Assembly (NCBI RefSeq): GCF_009498215.1
Contig: NZ_CP043499.1
Span: 930,001 to 994,000, forward strand
Reading direction: 5' to 3'
DNA: 64,000 nt
Source of the DNA: Rhizobium grahamii
Lineage (GTDB): Bacteria; Pseudomonadota; Alphaproteobacteria; Rhizobiales; Rhizobiaceae
The notes beneath the pieces are model-generated. The model was not told where the DNA came from, did not search any database, and saw only the letters and a list, made by a program, of their open reading frames with translations. Position numbers and translations under genes: made by a program. Positions 33,909-42,132 of the stretch are shown piece after piece. The first letter of the stretch is position 1. Each line of letters begins with the position of its first letter.

Positions 33909-35129
33909 CTAGATCAGCGCTTCCAGCGTACCGGCGGCTGCCAGGAGAATGACCACAGTCCACGGAGGCATTTTCCAGACGATGAGAAGAAGCAGGCCGA
34001 GCAGAGCGAGGGCGAAATCTTTGGGCGACAACACCGCGCTGACCCAGACAGGGTTATAGAGCGCCGCGCCTAGCACTCCCACGACCGCGGCGTTGGCACC
34101 ACTCATCGCTGCCCGGGCAAGCGGAAACCGGTTCAATCCGCCCCAGAACGGCAGCGTTCCAACGAGTAGAAGGAAGCCCGGCAGAAAGATCGCAGAAAGA
34201 CAGATCACAGCGCCAAGGACGCCGTTCGGAGAAGCCTCCATAGCGGCTCCGAGATAGGCCGCGAAAGTGAAGAGCGGGCCAGGCACGGCCTGCGCGATAC
34301 CATAGCCGGCGAGGAACGAGCTATTGGAGATCCAGCCCACTTGGACGGTTTCCGCCTCCAGAAGCGGGAGCACCACATGGCCGCCCCCAAACACCAGCGA
34401 GCCCGAACGATAAAATGCGTCGAATAAGCTGATAGCGTGGAGATTGGCATAGGAGGCGACGACGGGCAGCACCACCAGCAGCGCAAGGAATACCAGGAGG
34501 CAAATCATTCCGACCCGCTTCGATATGTTGAACAAAACCGTTCCGCCCTCCTGCGAGGCGATCTGTCGACAGAGCAGAAGGCCGAGAAATGCCCCGACGA
34601 CAATCGCCGCCAACTGTCCAAAAACGCCCCCGAAGGTGACGGCAAACACCGCGACTATGGCAATTGCCGCACGCGGCCGGTCTGGGGTGAGCGATTTTGC
34701 CATGCCCCATATAGCCTGCGCAACAACCGCGACCGCCACGAGCTTCAAGCCATGAAGCAATCCCTGTCCGACAGGATTGTTGAATGCAGTCGCCGCCATC
34801 GCGAACACGACCAGGACAATGGCGGATGGGAGCGTGAACGCCGTCGATGCGGCAAGTGCGCCAAGCGGACCGGCGCGCATCAAGCCGAGCGCGAACCCAA
34901 CCTGGCTCGATGCGGGCCCTGGCAGAAACTGGCAGAGCGCGACAAGGTCCGCATAGCCTCTCTCGTCCAGCCACTTTCTTCGGATGACCAGTTCATCTCG
35001 GAAGTATCCAAGATGCGCGATCGGTCCGCCGAATGACGTCAAGCCAAGCTTGAGGAACGCGCCGAACACTTCTCCAGAGTTTCCTGCAGCGGCCGCCACT
35101 CGCTCACTCCTGATGCCATCAGTATCCAC
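33909..35129 (-). CDS. chrA: Chromate efflux transporter ChrA
   Basis: A 406-residue, two-domain (long-chain) CHR transporter with about 12 helices. The N-terminal half carries LTSFGGPIAHLGYFRDE and CQFLPGPASSQVGFA. The C-terminal half carries SLVFGGGHVVLPLLE and IAQAVPGPLFTFAAYLG, the duplicated CHR signature. The start is GTG 35129 after GAGGAG. It exports chromate across the inner membrane. No chrB regulator is visible nearby. Confidence 0.93.
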   Translation of the reverse strand: MDTDGIRSERVAAAAGNSGEVFGAFLKLGLTSFGGPIAHLGYFRDELVIRRKWLDERGYADLVALCQFLPGPASSQVGFALGLMRAGPLGALAASTAFTLPSAIVLVVFAMAATAFNNPVGQGLLHGLKLVAVAVVAQAIWGMAKSLTPDRPRAAIAIVAVFAVTFGGVFGQLAAIVVGAFLGLLLCRQIASQEGGTVLFNISKRVGMICLLVFLALLVVLPVVASYANLHAISLFDAFYRSGSLVFGGGHVVLPLLEAETVQVGWISNSSFLAGYGIAQAVPGPLFTFAAYLGAAMEASPNGVLGAVICLSAIFLPGFLLLVGTLPFWGGLNRFPLARAAMSGANAAVVGVLGAALYNPVWVSAVLSPKDFALALLGLLLLIVWKMPPWTVVILLAAAGTLEALI

Positions 35130-35220
35130 CCCGATCTCCTCTATCGCCTGGGGCAGAGCTTATTCTTCGTCAGCGTGACACGATCATGACATAGCTCAAT
35201 GGGTGCACCACCCAACGATC

Positions 35221-35646
35221 TCAAACAGTTCGCTCGAACCGAAGTATCCCGGCCACCTTGGGGCCGGCACCGGTATCCGAAGGATGGGAGACACCGTCCG
35301 AGACCGGAACCTCCGCAAAATCGAAGGGACTGATACCCTCGATGCAAGCGACGTTGACACCGAACTGGCTCGTGTTCGAGCGGCGCTGGTGATGAGTATA
35401 GATCCCGCATGTCTTGCAGAAATAGTGCTTAGCGGTGCCCGTATGAAACTGATAAAGCGTCAGATTATCTTCGCCTTCAACAAACTCGATGTCAGACAGG
35501 TCTGCCGAAGCGGCAATCGCGCCCCGCATCCGGCAGTAGGAGCACGTACAGCGGCGGATGGTGTTGAATTCGTCCGCCAGCCGAACGCGGAACCTTACGG
35601 TGCCGCAGTGGCAAGCCGCGTCATGCTGCTGTCTTTGATCAATCAT
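35221..35646 (-). CDS. GFA family zinc-binding protein
   Basis: A 141-residue protein of the glutathione-dependent formaldehyde-activating (GFA/CENP-V) fold. The zinc Cys motifs are all present: CHCG near residue 13, CSYCRMRG near 37, and CKTCGIYTHH near 80. The rest is beta-rich. The start at 35646 has a GAGG site; an upstream in-frame ATG at 35748 adds a non-conserved extension. Most GFA-domain proteins are not real formaldehyde enzymes, and the role here is unknown. Confidence 0.85.
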   Translation of the reverse strand: MIDQRQQHDAACHCGTVRFRVRLADEFNTIRRCTCSYCRMRGAIAASADLSDIEFVEGEDNLTLYQFHTGTAKHYFCKTCGIYTHHQRRSNTSQFGVNVACIEGISPFDFAEVPVSDGVSHPSDTGAGPKVAGILRFERTV

Positions 35647-35818
35647 TACCGCCTCGCTCGTTTTGGCAATCAATAGCGAAGCCGACGGCTCTCTACAATG
35701 CGGCGATAACTCGCGTGGCAATTCCCAATTCGCCGTTCGATTTGCCACGAATTGAATGTCACAATCCTGTTCGAATTGACGACTAGATCGGCGAAAAATC
35801 GAGAACGAGGATCAGCAG

Positions 35819-36724
35819 ATGGCAGAAGAGAAGCCCCTGGATTTCGCAGGCGAGATCGTCGACTTCGACGCCGGGCACGGAGAAGCCGCTACCGTCGAGA
35901 TGGACGACTATACGAGGAGCCTTGCGCAGGCCAAGGCAAAGTCGGTCAAGCTCGTCGACGCGATCACGGGCGCCGCGCTGAAGAAGAAGGACGCCATCCA
36001 CTTCGACGACATGCGCCCATCGCTCGCGGATTTCATGCGGCAGAAACACCCCGGCCTGCGTTCCGACGACTACATCAGCCGCAAGGTGGTCGATGACTAT
36101 CGCGGCCAGTACATTGCCGAGCTTCTGCGCGACGAACGTGGCGAACTCTCGAATCTGGAAGACGAAGTCGTCGAAAGCTTGAGGAGCCACGACACGCTCG
36201 CAGAAAACATCGAAGAGGACTACGAGGAACACCGTTCGATCGGCGACCGCGTCGCCGATGTCGTCGCAACCTTCGGCGGCAGCTGGACCTTCATCATCTC
36301 CTTCTGCCTGTTCCTCGCCGTCTGGATGGGGATCAACCTGGTGCTTGGCGAGAAGGAAGCATTCGACGTCTACCCGTTCATCCTTCTGAACCTTATCCTG
36401 TCAACCATCGCCGCTCTTCAGGCGCCGATCATCATGATGAGCCAGCGACGCCAGGAATCGAAGGATCGGTTGCGGGCGCTCAACGACTACAAGGTCAACC
36501 TCAAGGCCGAACTGGAAATCCGCCACCTGCATGAAAAGGTCGATCATCTATTGAACCGGCAGTGGGAACGGCTGACCGAGATCCAGCAGATCCAGATAGA
36601 GATGATGCTCGAACAGGCTAAAGCCGCCAATCGCGCCCTGAAGATGAGCAAGGCGCAGAAGACCAAGACCAACGCGCTGAAGAACCTGTTCGGTACTCCC
36701 AAATCGGATGAGACCGACGAATAG
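35819..36724 (+). CDS. DUF1003 membrane protein with coiled-coil tail
   Basis: A 301-residue protein. The central DUF1003 module contains two helices around residues 155-205 (GGSWTFIISFCLFLAVWMGI, PFILLNLILSTIAALQAP) and the conserved MMSQRRQESKDR motif. The N-terminal 150 residues are acidic and soluble. The C-terminal part (EIRHLHEKVDHLL, IQQIQIEMMLEQAK) is predicted coiled coil with a basic tail. It lies alone, converging on the uracil permease. The function of the family is unknown. Confidence 0.82.
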   Translation: MAEEKPLDFAGEIVDFDAGHGEAATVEMDDYTRSLAQAKAKSVKLVDAITGAALKKKDAIHFDDMRPSLADFMRQKHPGLRSDDYISRKVVDDYRGQYIAELLRDERGELSNLEDEVVESLRSHDTLAENIEEDYEEHRSIGDRVADVVATFGGSWTFIISFCLFLAVWMGINLVLGEKEAFDVYPFILLNLILSTIAALQAPIIMMSQRRQESKDRLRALNDYKVNLKAELEIRHLHEKVDHLLNRQWERLTEIQQIQIEMMLEQAKAANRALKMSKAQKTKTNALKNLFGTPKSDETDE

Positions 36725-36738
36725 GGTGGACAAAGCAA

Positions 36739-36775
36739 AATGCCAGGCCGCTGTTACTCAACAGGGCCTGGCATT
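36739..36775. terminator. Strong bidirectional terminator, DUF1003 and UraA genes
   Basis: An 11-bp perfect stem (36739-36749 with 36765-36775) extends inward with CTGTT/AACAG around an ACTC loop. It lies between the convergent stops. On the minus strand a TTTTGCTTTG stretch follows, giving a good terminator for the permease gene. Confidence 0.8.
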
Positions 36776-36805
36776 AGATTATGCGCAGAAGGGGCTGCAG
36801 CTCGC

Positions 36806-38125
36806 TCAAATAGTCTGACGACGAGCCAGACCGAGCGCGTGGTAAAGAACGATCGCTCCGATGGTCGCCGTGCCGATCCCATCGAGCGTGAAGCCGGCGA
36901 CATCGAGCTTGAAGTTGCCAGCACCCAGCACCAGCGCGACGCCAACGGTGATGAGATTGCGCGGCTCGGCGAAATCCACCTTGTTTTCGACCCAGATGCG
37001 GCCTGCGGTGGCGGCAATCAGGCCGAAGACGACGATCGACAGGCCGCCGAGAACCGGTCCCGGAATGGTCTGGATCAACGCACCGAACTTCGGCGAGAAA
37101 CCGAGAAGAATTGCGACGCAGGCAGCCACTAGGAAGACAAGCGTGGAAAAGATCCGCGTGACCGCCATGACACCCATATTCTCCGCGTATGTGGTCATCC
37201 CGGTGCCGCCGAAGAAGCCGGAGACCATCGTTGCCAGACCATCACCGATGAAGGCCCGGCCGAGATAGGGATCGAGATTACGACCGGTCATCGCGCCGAT
37301 CGCCTTGATGTGTCCGAGGTTCTCGGCAACGAGGATGACAACGACAGGCGCGATCAGGGTGATCGCGGATGCCGAAAACACCGGCGAGGTGAAGTGTGGC
37401 AAGCCGAACCAGCTGGCCGCGGCAACGCCCGAAAAATCAACCGGCGTGCCGAGACCGAAACCGTTGGCGAGTACCAGGTAGGCGACATAGGCGATCGCCC
37501 CGCCGAGAAGAATAGGCAGTCGACGCGTCATACCCGGCGCATAGACGGCGATCAGGCCGACCGCGGCAACCGTCAGCAGTGCCACCCAACGCGATAGCTG
37601 GCTGCCATCCGGGCTCGCGGCCCCCGTGCCCGAGGCACTGGAAATCGCGATCGGTGCAAGCACGAGGCCGATCGCGGCCACGATCGCGCCGGTCAACACC
37701 GGCGGCATCAGCCGCTCGATCCAGCGGTGACCGGCGAGCATGGTGATGACGCCGATCAGCGTGTAGAGCGCGCCGGCGGCGATGATGCCGCCGAGCGCCA
37801 AGGCGATGTTCGGATTGGGAGCGCCGGCCGAAGCGGCTGTTGCGACCAGAACCGGTCCGATGAAGGCGAAGGACGAGCCGAGGTAGCTCGGCACGCGACC
37901 GCCAACAGCGATGAAGAAGATCAGCGTCGAAATGCCGGAAAACAGGATCGAGACATTAGGATCGAATCCCATGATCATCGGGGCAAGCACGGTCGAACCG
38001 AACATCGCCACGACATGCTGGAAGCCAAGCACGACCGTCTGCGCAGCCGGCAACCGCTCGTCGGGCAGAATGCGCCCTTCCGTCTTCAGCCGCCAACGCG
38101 GAAAATACCCACCCGTCTCGCTCAT
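36806..38125 (-). CDS. uraA: Uracil/xanthine permease, NCS2 family (UraA-like)
   Basis: A 439-residue nucleobase:cation symporter with about 13-14 helices. It starts with the UraA/RutG-like N-terminus RILPDERLPAAQTVVLGFQHVVAMFGSTVLAP (shortened) and the substrate motif VILVAENLGHIKAIGAM. It imports uracil or another pyrimidine with protons. The ATG at 38125 is my choice, but tandem GTG codons about 30 bp upstream, preceded by GAAGG, are a real alternative. No rut or pyrimidine catabolic genes are adjacent. Confidence 0.88.
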   Translation of the reverse strand: MSETGGYFPRWRLKTEGRILPDERLPAAQTVVLGFQHVVAMFGSTVLAPMIMGFDPNVSILFSGISTLIFFIAVGGRVPSYLGSSFAFIGPVLVATAASAGAPNPNIALALGGIIAAGALYTLIGVITMLAGHRWIERLMPPVLTGAIVAAIGLVLAPIAISSASGTGAASPDGSQLSRWVALLTVAAVGLIAVYAPGMTRRLPILLGGAIAYVAYLVLANGFGLGTPVDFSGVAAASWFGLPHFTSPVFSASAITLIAPVVVILVAENLGHIKAIGAMTGRNLDPYLGRAFIGDGLATMVSGFFGGTGMTTYAENMGVMAVTRIFSTLVFLVAACVAILLGFSPKFGALIQTIPGPVLGGLSIVVFGLIAATAGRIWVENKVDFAEPRNLITVGVALVLGAGNFKLDVAGFTLDGIGTATIGAIVLYHALGLARRQTI

Positions 38126-38491
38126 CGCTCGTCCCGTTTCTTTTGATTTCACCACAAAACCTTCGGGGTTTCCGATCGGTCGGTGGAATAAACTGAGTTG
38201 TTATCGCCCGGATACTTGCTCGACGGCGACCGCCGGCCCTCGTACGGGTACCAACGCCGTCGATACTGCGAACCATTGCTGCTGTCATGGGCATCAGACG
38301 GCTTTCCACAACACTCCCAAGTAATTCCGGGCTTTGTCTTGCCGAGACTGGCAATCCGACCAATCTGCTCGGCGTATCTCCGTTGGTGTCCATGCCGGCG
38401 CCACGCCGCCGTTCACAAGAATTCGATGTGACTGCGAAAGCAATGTCGGAATAAGTAGAACTCATCCGCCACATGAAAAAGGACCGCGTCC
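38126..38491. other. Intergenic region between divergent UraA and MBL genes
   Basis: A 366-bp stretch that holds the promoters of the divergent uracil permease and metallo-beta-lactamase-fold genes. Reading frames here are short and have no ribosome site. I find no clear repeat. Confidence 0.35.
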
Positions 38492-39376
38492 ATGCTTGCC
38501 CCCAAAGCCTTTCTCGCCCTTTTGTCGATCTTCGCCTTTGCCCTGGCCGGCGCAGCATCGGCGCAGATGCCGCCTCAGCAGCCCGCTTCCAAGAGCTTCA
38601 AGGTCGGTTCACTCGACGTCGTCGCACTCCATGACGCCCAGTTCGTCAGGCCGAACGACAACAAGATATTCGGCGTCGGCCACACGCCGGAGGAAGTCGC
38701 CGATCTGCTCAAGGCAGCGGGCGCCCCGACGGATACAGTAACGCTCAGCGTCGACGCGCTGCTGGTCAAGGAGCCGAAGAAGCTGATCCTCATTGACACA
38801 GGCGTGGGTGGCGCGCTCCAGCAGTCTCTATCTCAGGCCGGCTACAAGCCTGAAGACGTGACCGACATCCTGATCACGCATTCACACCCCGACCACATGG
38901 GCGGTCTCGTCAAGGACGGCAAGCTGGCCTTCCCCAAGGCCACCATTCGCATGTCCGCGGCGGAATGGGCATTTGCCAAGAAGAACGATCAGCTCGCAAG
39001 CATCGTCAAGGTGATCGATGGCCATGTGAAGACGTTCAAGCCGGGCGCCAAGGTTGCCTCCGGCATAACCTCGGTCGGATTGAAGGGCCATACGCCAGGT
39101 CACGTCGGCTATCAGATCGTATCAGGCAAGGAAAAGCTGTTCGACATCGGCGATACCGTACACAGCTCGATCATTTCGCTCGCCAAGCCCGAATGGCCCG
39201 TTGGCTTCGACAGTGACGCGAGCGGCGGGGAAAAGAACCGGATCGAGACATTGAAGAAGCTTGCGCAGACCAACGAGCTCATCTTCGCGCCGCATTTTCC
39301 GTTTCCGGGTGTCGGCCACATCCAGGCCGACGGCGATCATTTCAAGTGGGAGCCGACCCTGAGTTCCGGACAGTAA
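38492..39376 (+). CDS. Exported MBL-fold metallohydrolase (paralogue 1)
   Basis: A 294-residue metallo-beta-lactamase-fold enzyme with a Sec signal peptide (MLAPKAFLALLSIFAFALAGAASAQ). The zinc motif THSHPDHMGG is near residue 132. Further ligands lie in GHTPGHVGYQ, DIGDTVH and APHFPFPGVGH. It is related to the second MBL protein at 44.5-45.4 kb, which has the same HFPFPG tail. A substrate such as a lactone or quorum signal is possible but not shown. A terminator follows. Confidence 0.88.
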   Translation: MLAPKAFLALLSIFAFALAGAASAQMPPQQPASKSFKVGSLDVVALHDAQFVRPNDNKIFGVGHTPEEVADLLKAAGAPTDTVTLSVDALLVKEPKKLILIDTGVGGALQQSLSQAGYKPEDVTDILITHSHPDHMGGLVKDGKLAFPKATIRMSAAEWAFAKKNDQLASIVKVIDGHVKTFKPGAKVASGITSVGLKGHTPGHVGYQIVSGKEKLFDIGDTVHSSIISLAKPEWPVGFDSDASGGEKNRIETLKKLAQTNELIFAPHFPFPGVGHIQADGDHFKWEPTLSSGQ

Positions 39377-39383
39377 ACAACAC

Positions 39384-39413
39384 CGACGCGGCGCACCTCC
39401 TGCTGCCGCGTCG
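39384..39413 (+). terminator. Terminator after MBL gene
   Basis: Perfect 9-bp arms (39384-39392 and 39405-39413), followed by TCTTTCT. It begins 7 bp after the stop codon. Confidence 0.7.
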
Positions 39414-39657
39414 TCTTTCTGGAAGCGACTGTTCACACCAATACTGAACCGTTCGATCTCGTGGAATTCCTCGTACGCAATGGGAACGGCACAGTCGACG
39501 CCCAGCGGGCAAGAAAGCACCCTGACCATGCCTAAGGATCGGCTGTGCGACATTGGCAAGACGCCATTTCTCCGCTGGAGCTCGATTTGATTGTAGGATT
39601 GACAAGAGCCCGTTCGTCCTAGGCACATTCGTAGTGTTCAAGCCAAAGGAGAAGACC

Positions 39658-40101
39658 ATGCCAGGCACAGTTCGACTTCACCGCGTTTTGACGACCAGCC
39701 CCGACAAGATCTATCGCGCCTTTCTGGAGGCGGATGCGCTGGCCAAATGGCTTCCGCCGAACGGCTTTGCCTGCACTGTGCATCATCTGGAGGCGGCGGT
39801 CGGCGGGACCCACAGGATTTCCTTCCGAAACTTTACGACCGGTCACAGCCATGCATTCGGCGGCAGCTATCTCGAGCTCGTTCCCGGCCAGAAACTTCGC
39901 TACACCGACAAGTTCGACGATCCCAACTTGCCCGGCGAAATGGAGGTTACCGTTACGCTCAAGAAAGTCTCGGTCGGGACGGAACTTGAAATCGTCCAGG
40001 CCGGCATCCCCGACGTGATCCCGCCAGAGGCATGCTATCTCGGCTGGCAGGAGTCGCTGCGCAACCTGGCGCGCCTTGTCGAACCGGAGATCAATCAATA
40101 G
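39658..40101 (+). CDS. SRPBCC/AHSA1-family protein
   Basis: A 147-residue protein of the START/Bet v1-like SRPBCC fold. It starts MPGTVRLHRVLTTSPDKIYRAF, then has LAKWLPPNGFACTVHHLEAAVGG and ends YLGWQESLRNLARLVEP, all typical of AHSA1-type proteins. AAAGGAG lies ideally before the ATG at 39658. Members bind hydrophobic ligands or act as Hsp90-cochaperone-like proteins; no specific ligand is known here. It stands as a monocistronic gene. Confidence 0.85.
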   Translation: MPGTVRLHRVLTTSPDKIYRAFLEADALAKWLPPNGFACTVHHLEAAVGGTHRISFRNFTTGHSHAFGGSYLELVPGQKLRYTDKFDDPNLPGEMEVTVTLKKVSVGTELEIVQAGIPDVIPPEACYLGWQESLRNLARLVEPEINQ

Positions 40102-40253
40102 ACCGCATGCGGTCGCGCGTACGAGCGCCCTCTCAGTCCCACCTTCCCAATATTGCGGCATGCATGGAATGCTTGCCGCAAGTCCGCATAGAGGCGGAAC
40201 TGGAAACCTAGATCCGAGTTGTTCGCCAACGTGTTTTCTCGCAGGCGGTGTTG

Positions 40254-41033
40254 ATGAAGATAGCCACCTACAACATCAACGGTATCAACGGCAGGCTTCC
40301 CGTTTTGCTGCGATGGCTCGGCGAAGCCTCACCCGACATCGTCTGCCTGCAGGAGCTGAAGGCTCCCGATGAAAAGTTTCCGGCCAAGGCGCTTGAAACT
40401 GCCGGTTACGGCGCGGTCTGGCATGGTCAGCGCTCCTGGAACGGCGTCGCAATTCTGGCCAAGGGAGCAACGCCCGTTCTCACCAGGCGGGGGCTTCCCG
40501 GCGATCCTGATGATACGCATAGCAGATACATCGAGGCGGCGATCGAAGGCATCCTGGTGGGTTGCCTTTACCTGCCAAACGGCAATCCGTGGCCCGGACC
40601 GAAATTCGAATACAAGCTCCGCTGGTTTCGTCGGCTCAACGCATACGCCAGCGAACTCCTCGACCTTAGCGTGCCCATCGTCCTTGCCGGCGACTACAAT
40701 GTCATGCCGAAGGATATCGATGTCTACGATCCGAAACGATGGCGCGACGATGCACTTTTTCGCATTGAGGTCCGCAAGGCATATAGGGGGCTGGTCGACC
40801 AGGGTTGGACCGACGCTCTCAGAACCCTCAATGGCAACAAACGCATCTACACATTCTGGAAGTATTTTCGAAATGCGTTCGCCCGCGATGCTGGTCTGCG
40901 GATTGATCACTTCCTGCTCAGCCCGGCCGTCGCAGAGCGCCTGAAGGCAGCGGGCGTCGATAGGGATGTACGCGCGCGGGAACACACCAGCGATCATGCT
41001 CCCGTATGGATTGAGATTGGCGACGTTTCCTAA
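40254..41033 (+). CDS. xth: Exodeoxyribonuclease III
   Basis: A 259-residue Mg-dependent AP endonuclease/3'-5' exonuclease for base-excision repair. It has the hallmark IATYNINGINGR at the N-terminus, catalytic Glu in CLQELKAPDEKFP, Asp/Asn in LAGDYNVMPKDIDVYDP, the late DHFLLSP and the catalytic His in TSDHAPVW. GTG and TTG codons precede the ATG at 40254 in the same frame, so the exact start may differ by two codons. It is not in an obvious operon. Confidence 0.95.
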   Translation: MKIATYNINGINGRLPVLLRWLGEASPDIVCLQELKAPDEKFPAKALETAGYGAVWHGQRSWNGVAILAKGATPVLTRRGLPGDPDDTHSRYIEAAIEGILVGCLYLPNGNPWPGPKFEYKLRWFRRLNAYASELLDLSVPIVLAGDYNVMPKDIDVYDPKRWRDDALFRIEVRKAYRGLVDQGWTDALRTLNGNKRIYTFWKYFRNAFARDAGLRIDHFLLSPAVAERLKAAGVDRDVRAREHTSDHAPVWIEIGDVS

Positions 41034-41092
41034 CGCCATCCGGCATGATGTTGCTTGCGGCGATATGAATGCTGAGGCGAGATCTGACTCTC

Positions 41093-41824
41093 TCATCGAC
41101 CAGTGAAATGCTCTTCGAGAGCAAGCAGACCCGCGAAGATGACGATCGAGAGGAGCCACCCGAGAACCACATCGGATGTGTAGTGAGCACCGACTGCGAC
41201 CCGGAGGAATGCGGTTGAAAGCGATACAAGGATGACTGGCGGTGCGACCCAGGCGCGGTAGCGGGGCGGAAGCAATATGAGCACACAGATCAGCCAGCCT
41301 GCTCCGGAGGCCTCACCCGAGACGAAGGAGCAATTGGCCTGGCATGCGCCGTGGAAAGATCCCGCCGGCATGAACCGGTTGCCGCCGCCGAACAGGTCGG
41401 TTCCGCTCGGCCGCGGCCTGCCCGAATGACCCTTCAAGACGAGGTTGGTGATCAGGCCCGTGCCAAGCGCCAGGCTTGCAAGCGACAGCCACAGGCGACG
41501 GATTGGAAGCCGATCGCGAAACCGGTGCGAGACGCGCGCCGCGATCAGGCATCCCGCAATGATCGCGACGGCGACAAAAGGTAGTGCATAAAGGAACCAG
41601 CGAAGCGCCGTGATCGATGGCACCTGGTTGAGGGCAAAGTAGCCGCAGGGCTTCGCGGCCGTGGTGCCAAGACACAGTGGGCCGCTGAAGAAGTATGCGG
41701 ATATGCGGACGTCGATCATCGGCCACGTATGGAAGATCGACAGCAGCAGCGCCCATAGCGAGGTGAGGATGAAAAATCGGTCGGCATAAATCCGCTGGTT
41801 GGAAACCGCGTGTAACGTGGTCAT
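41093..41824 (-). CDS. PAP2 family phosphatase (LpxE/LpxF-like lipid phosphatase candidate)
   Basis: A 243-residue membrane phosphatase with about six helices. C1 motif KGHSGRPRP is near residue 129. The C2 motif reads CSFVSGEAS rather than the usual PSGH, so its catalytic His is replaced by Glu. C3 is RVAVGAHYTSDVVLG with the nucleophilic His. It is divergent from the lipid A phosphoethanolamine transferase gene, so a role in removing lipid A or lipid carrier phosphates is likely. Which phosphate it takes is inferred only. Confidence 0.85.
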   Translation of the reverse strand: MTTLHAVSNQRIYADRFFILTSLWALLLSIFHTWPMIDVRISAYFFSGPLCLGTTAAKPCGYFALNQVPSITALRWFLYALPFVAVAIIAGCLIAARVSHRFRDRLPIRRLWLSLASLALGTGLITNLVLKGHSGRPRPSGTDLFGGGNRFMPAGSFHGACQANCSFVSGEASGAGWLICVLILLPPRYRAWVAPPVILVSLSTAFLRVAVGAHYTSDVVLGWLLSIVIFAGLLALEEHFTGR

Positions 41825-42132
41825 TTCGAAACTTTCAAATCAAATTGGCTCGGGCCTTATTCCGCCCTTCCCTGACAGAGGCCTGAACGGCCATCGGGAA
41901 GAAGCCTGGGCGTGGTGACCGTCTGGCCGGGTCGCGAGAGTCGTCGTTTCGATTGATGAGCGATCGACTGGCAACGATGACGCACCGGAAGCGGTTTGCT
42001 TCCAGTGTCCACAGGGTGTCGGAGCCATTCAGGTAGCTGTCAGGTTCATCAGCGATGCGGTTTGAACTGGCTCGGTCTGAAAGACTCGCCCGAGCAACCC
42101 ATCAGGCCAGCATCAAGAGATACCAACAGGCA
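41825..42132. other. Divergent promoter region of the PAP2 and EptA genes
   Basis: A 308-bp stretch with no supported gene, holding promoters for both lipid-modifying enzymes. If the ATG at 42055 is the true eptA start, the region is 230 bp. I could not identify a two-component regulator box by eye. Confidence 0.35.
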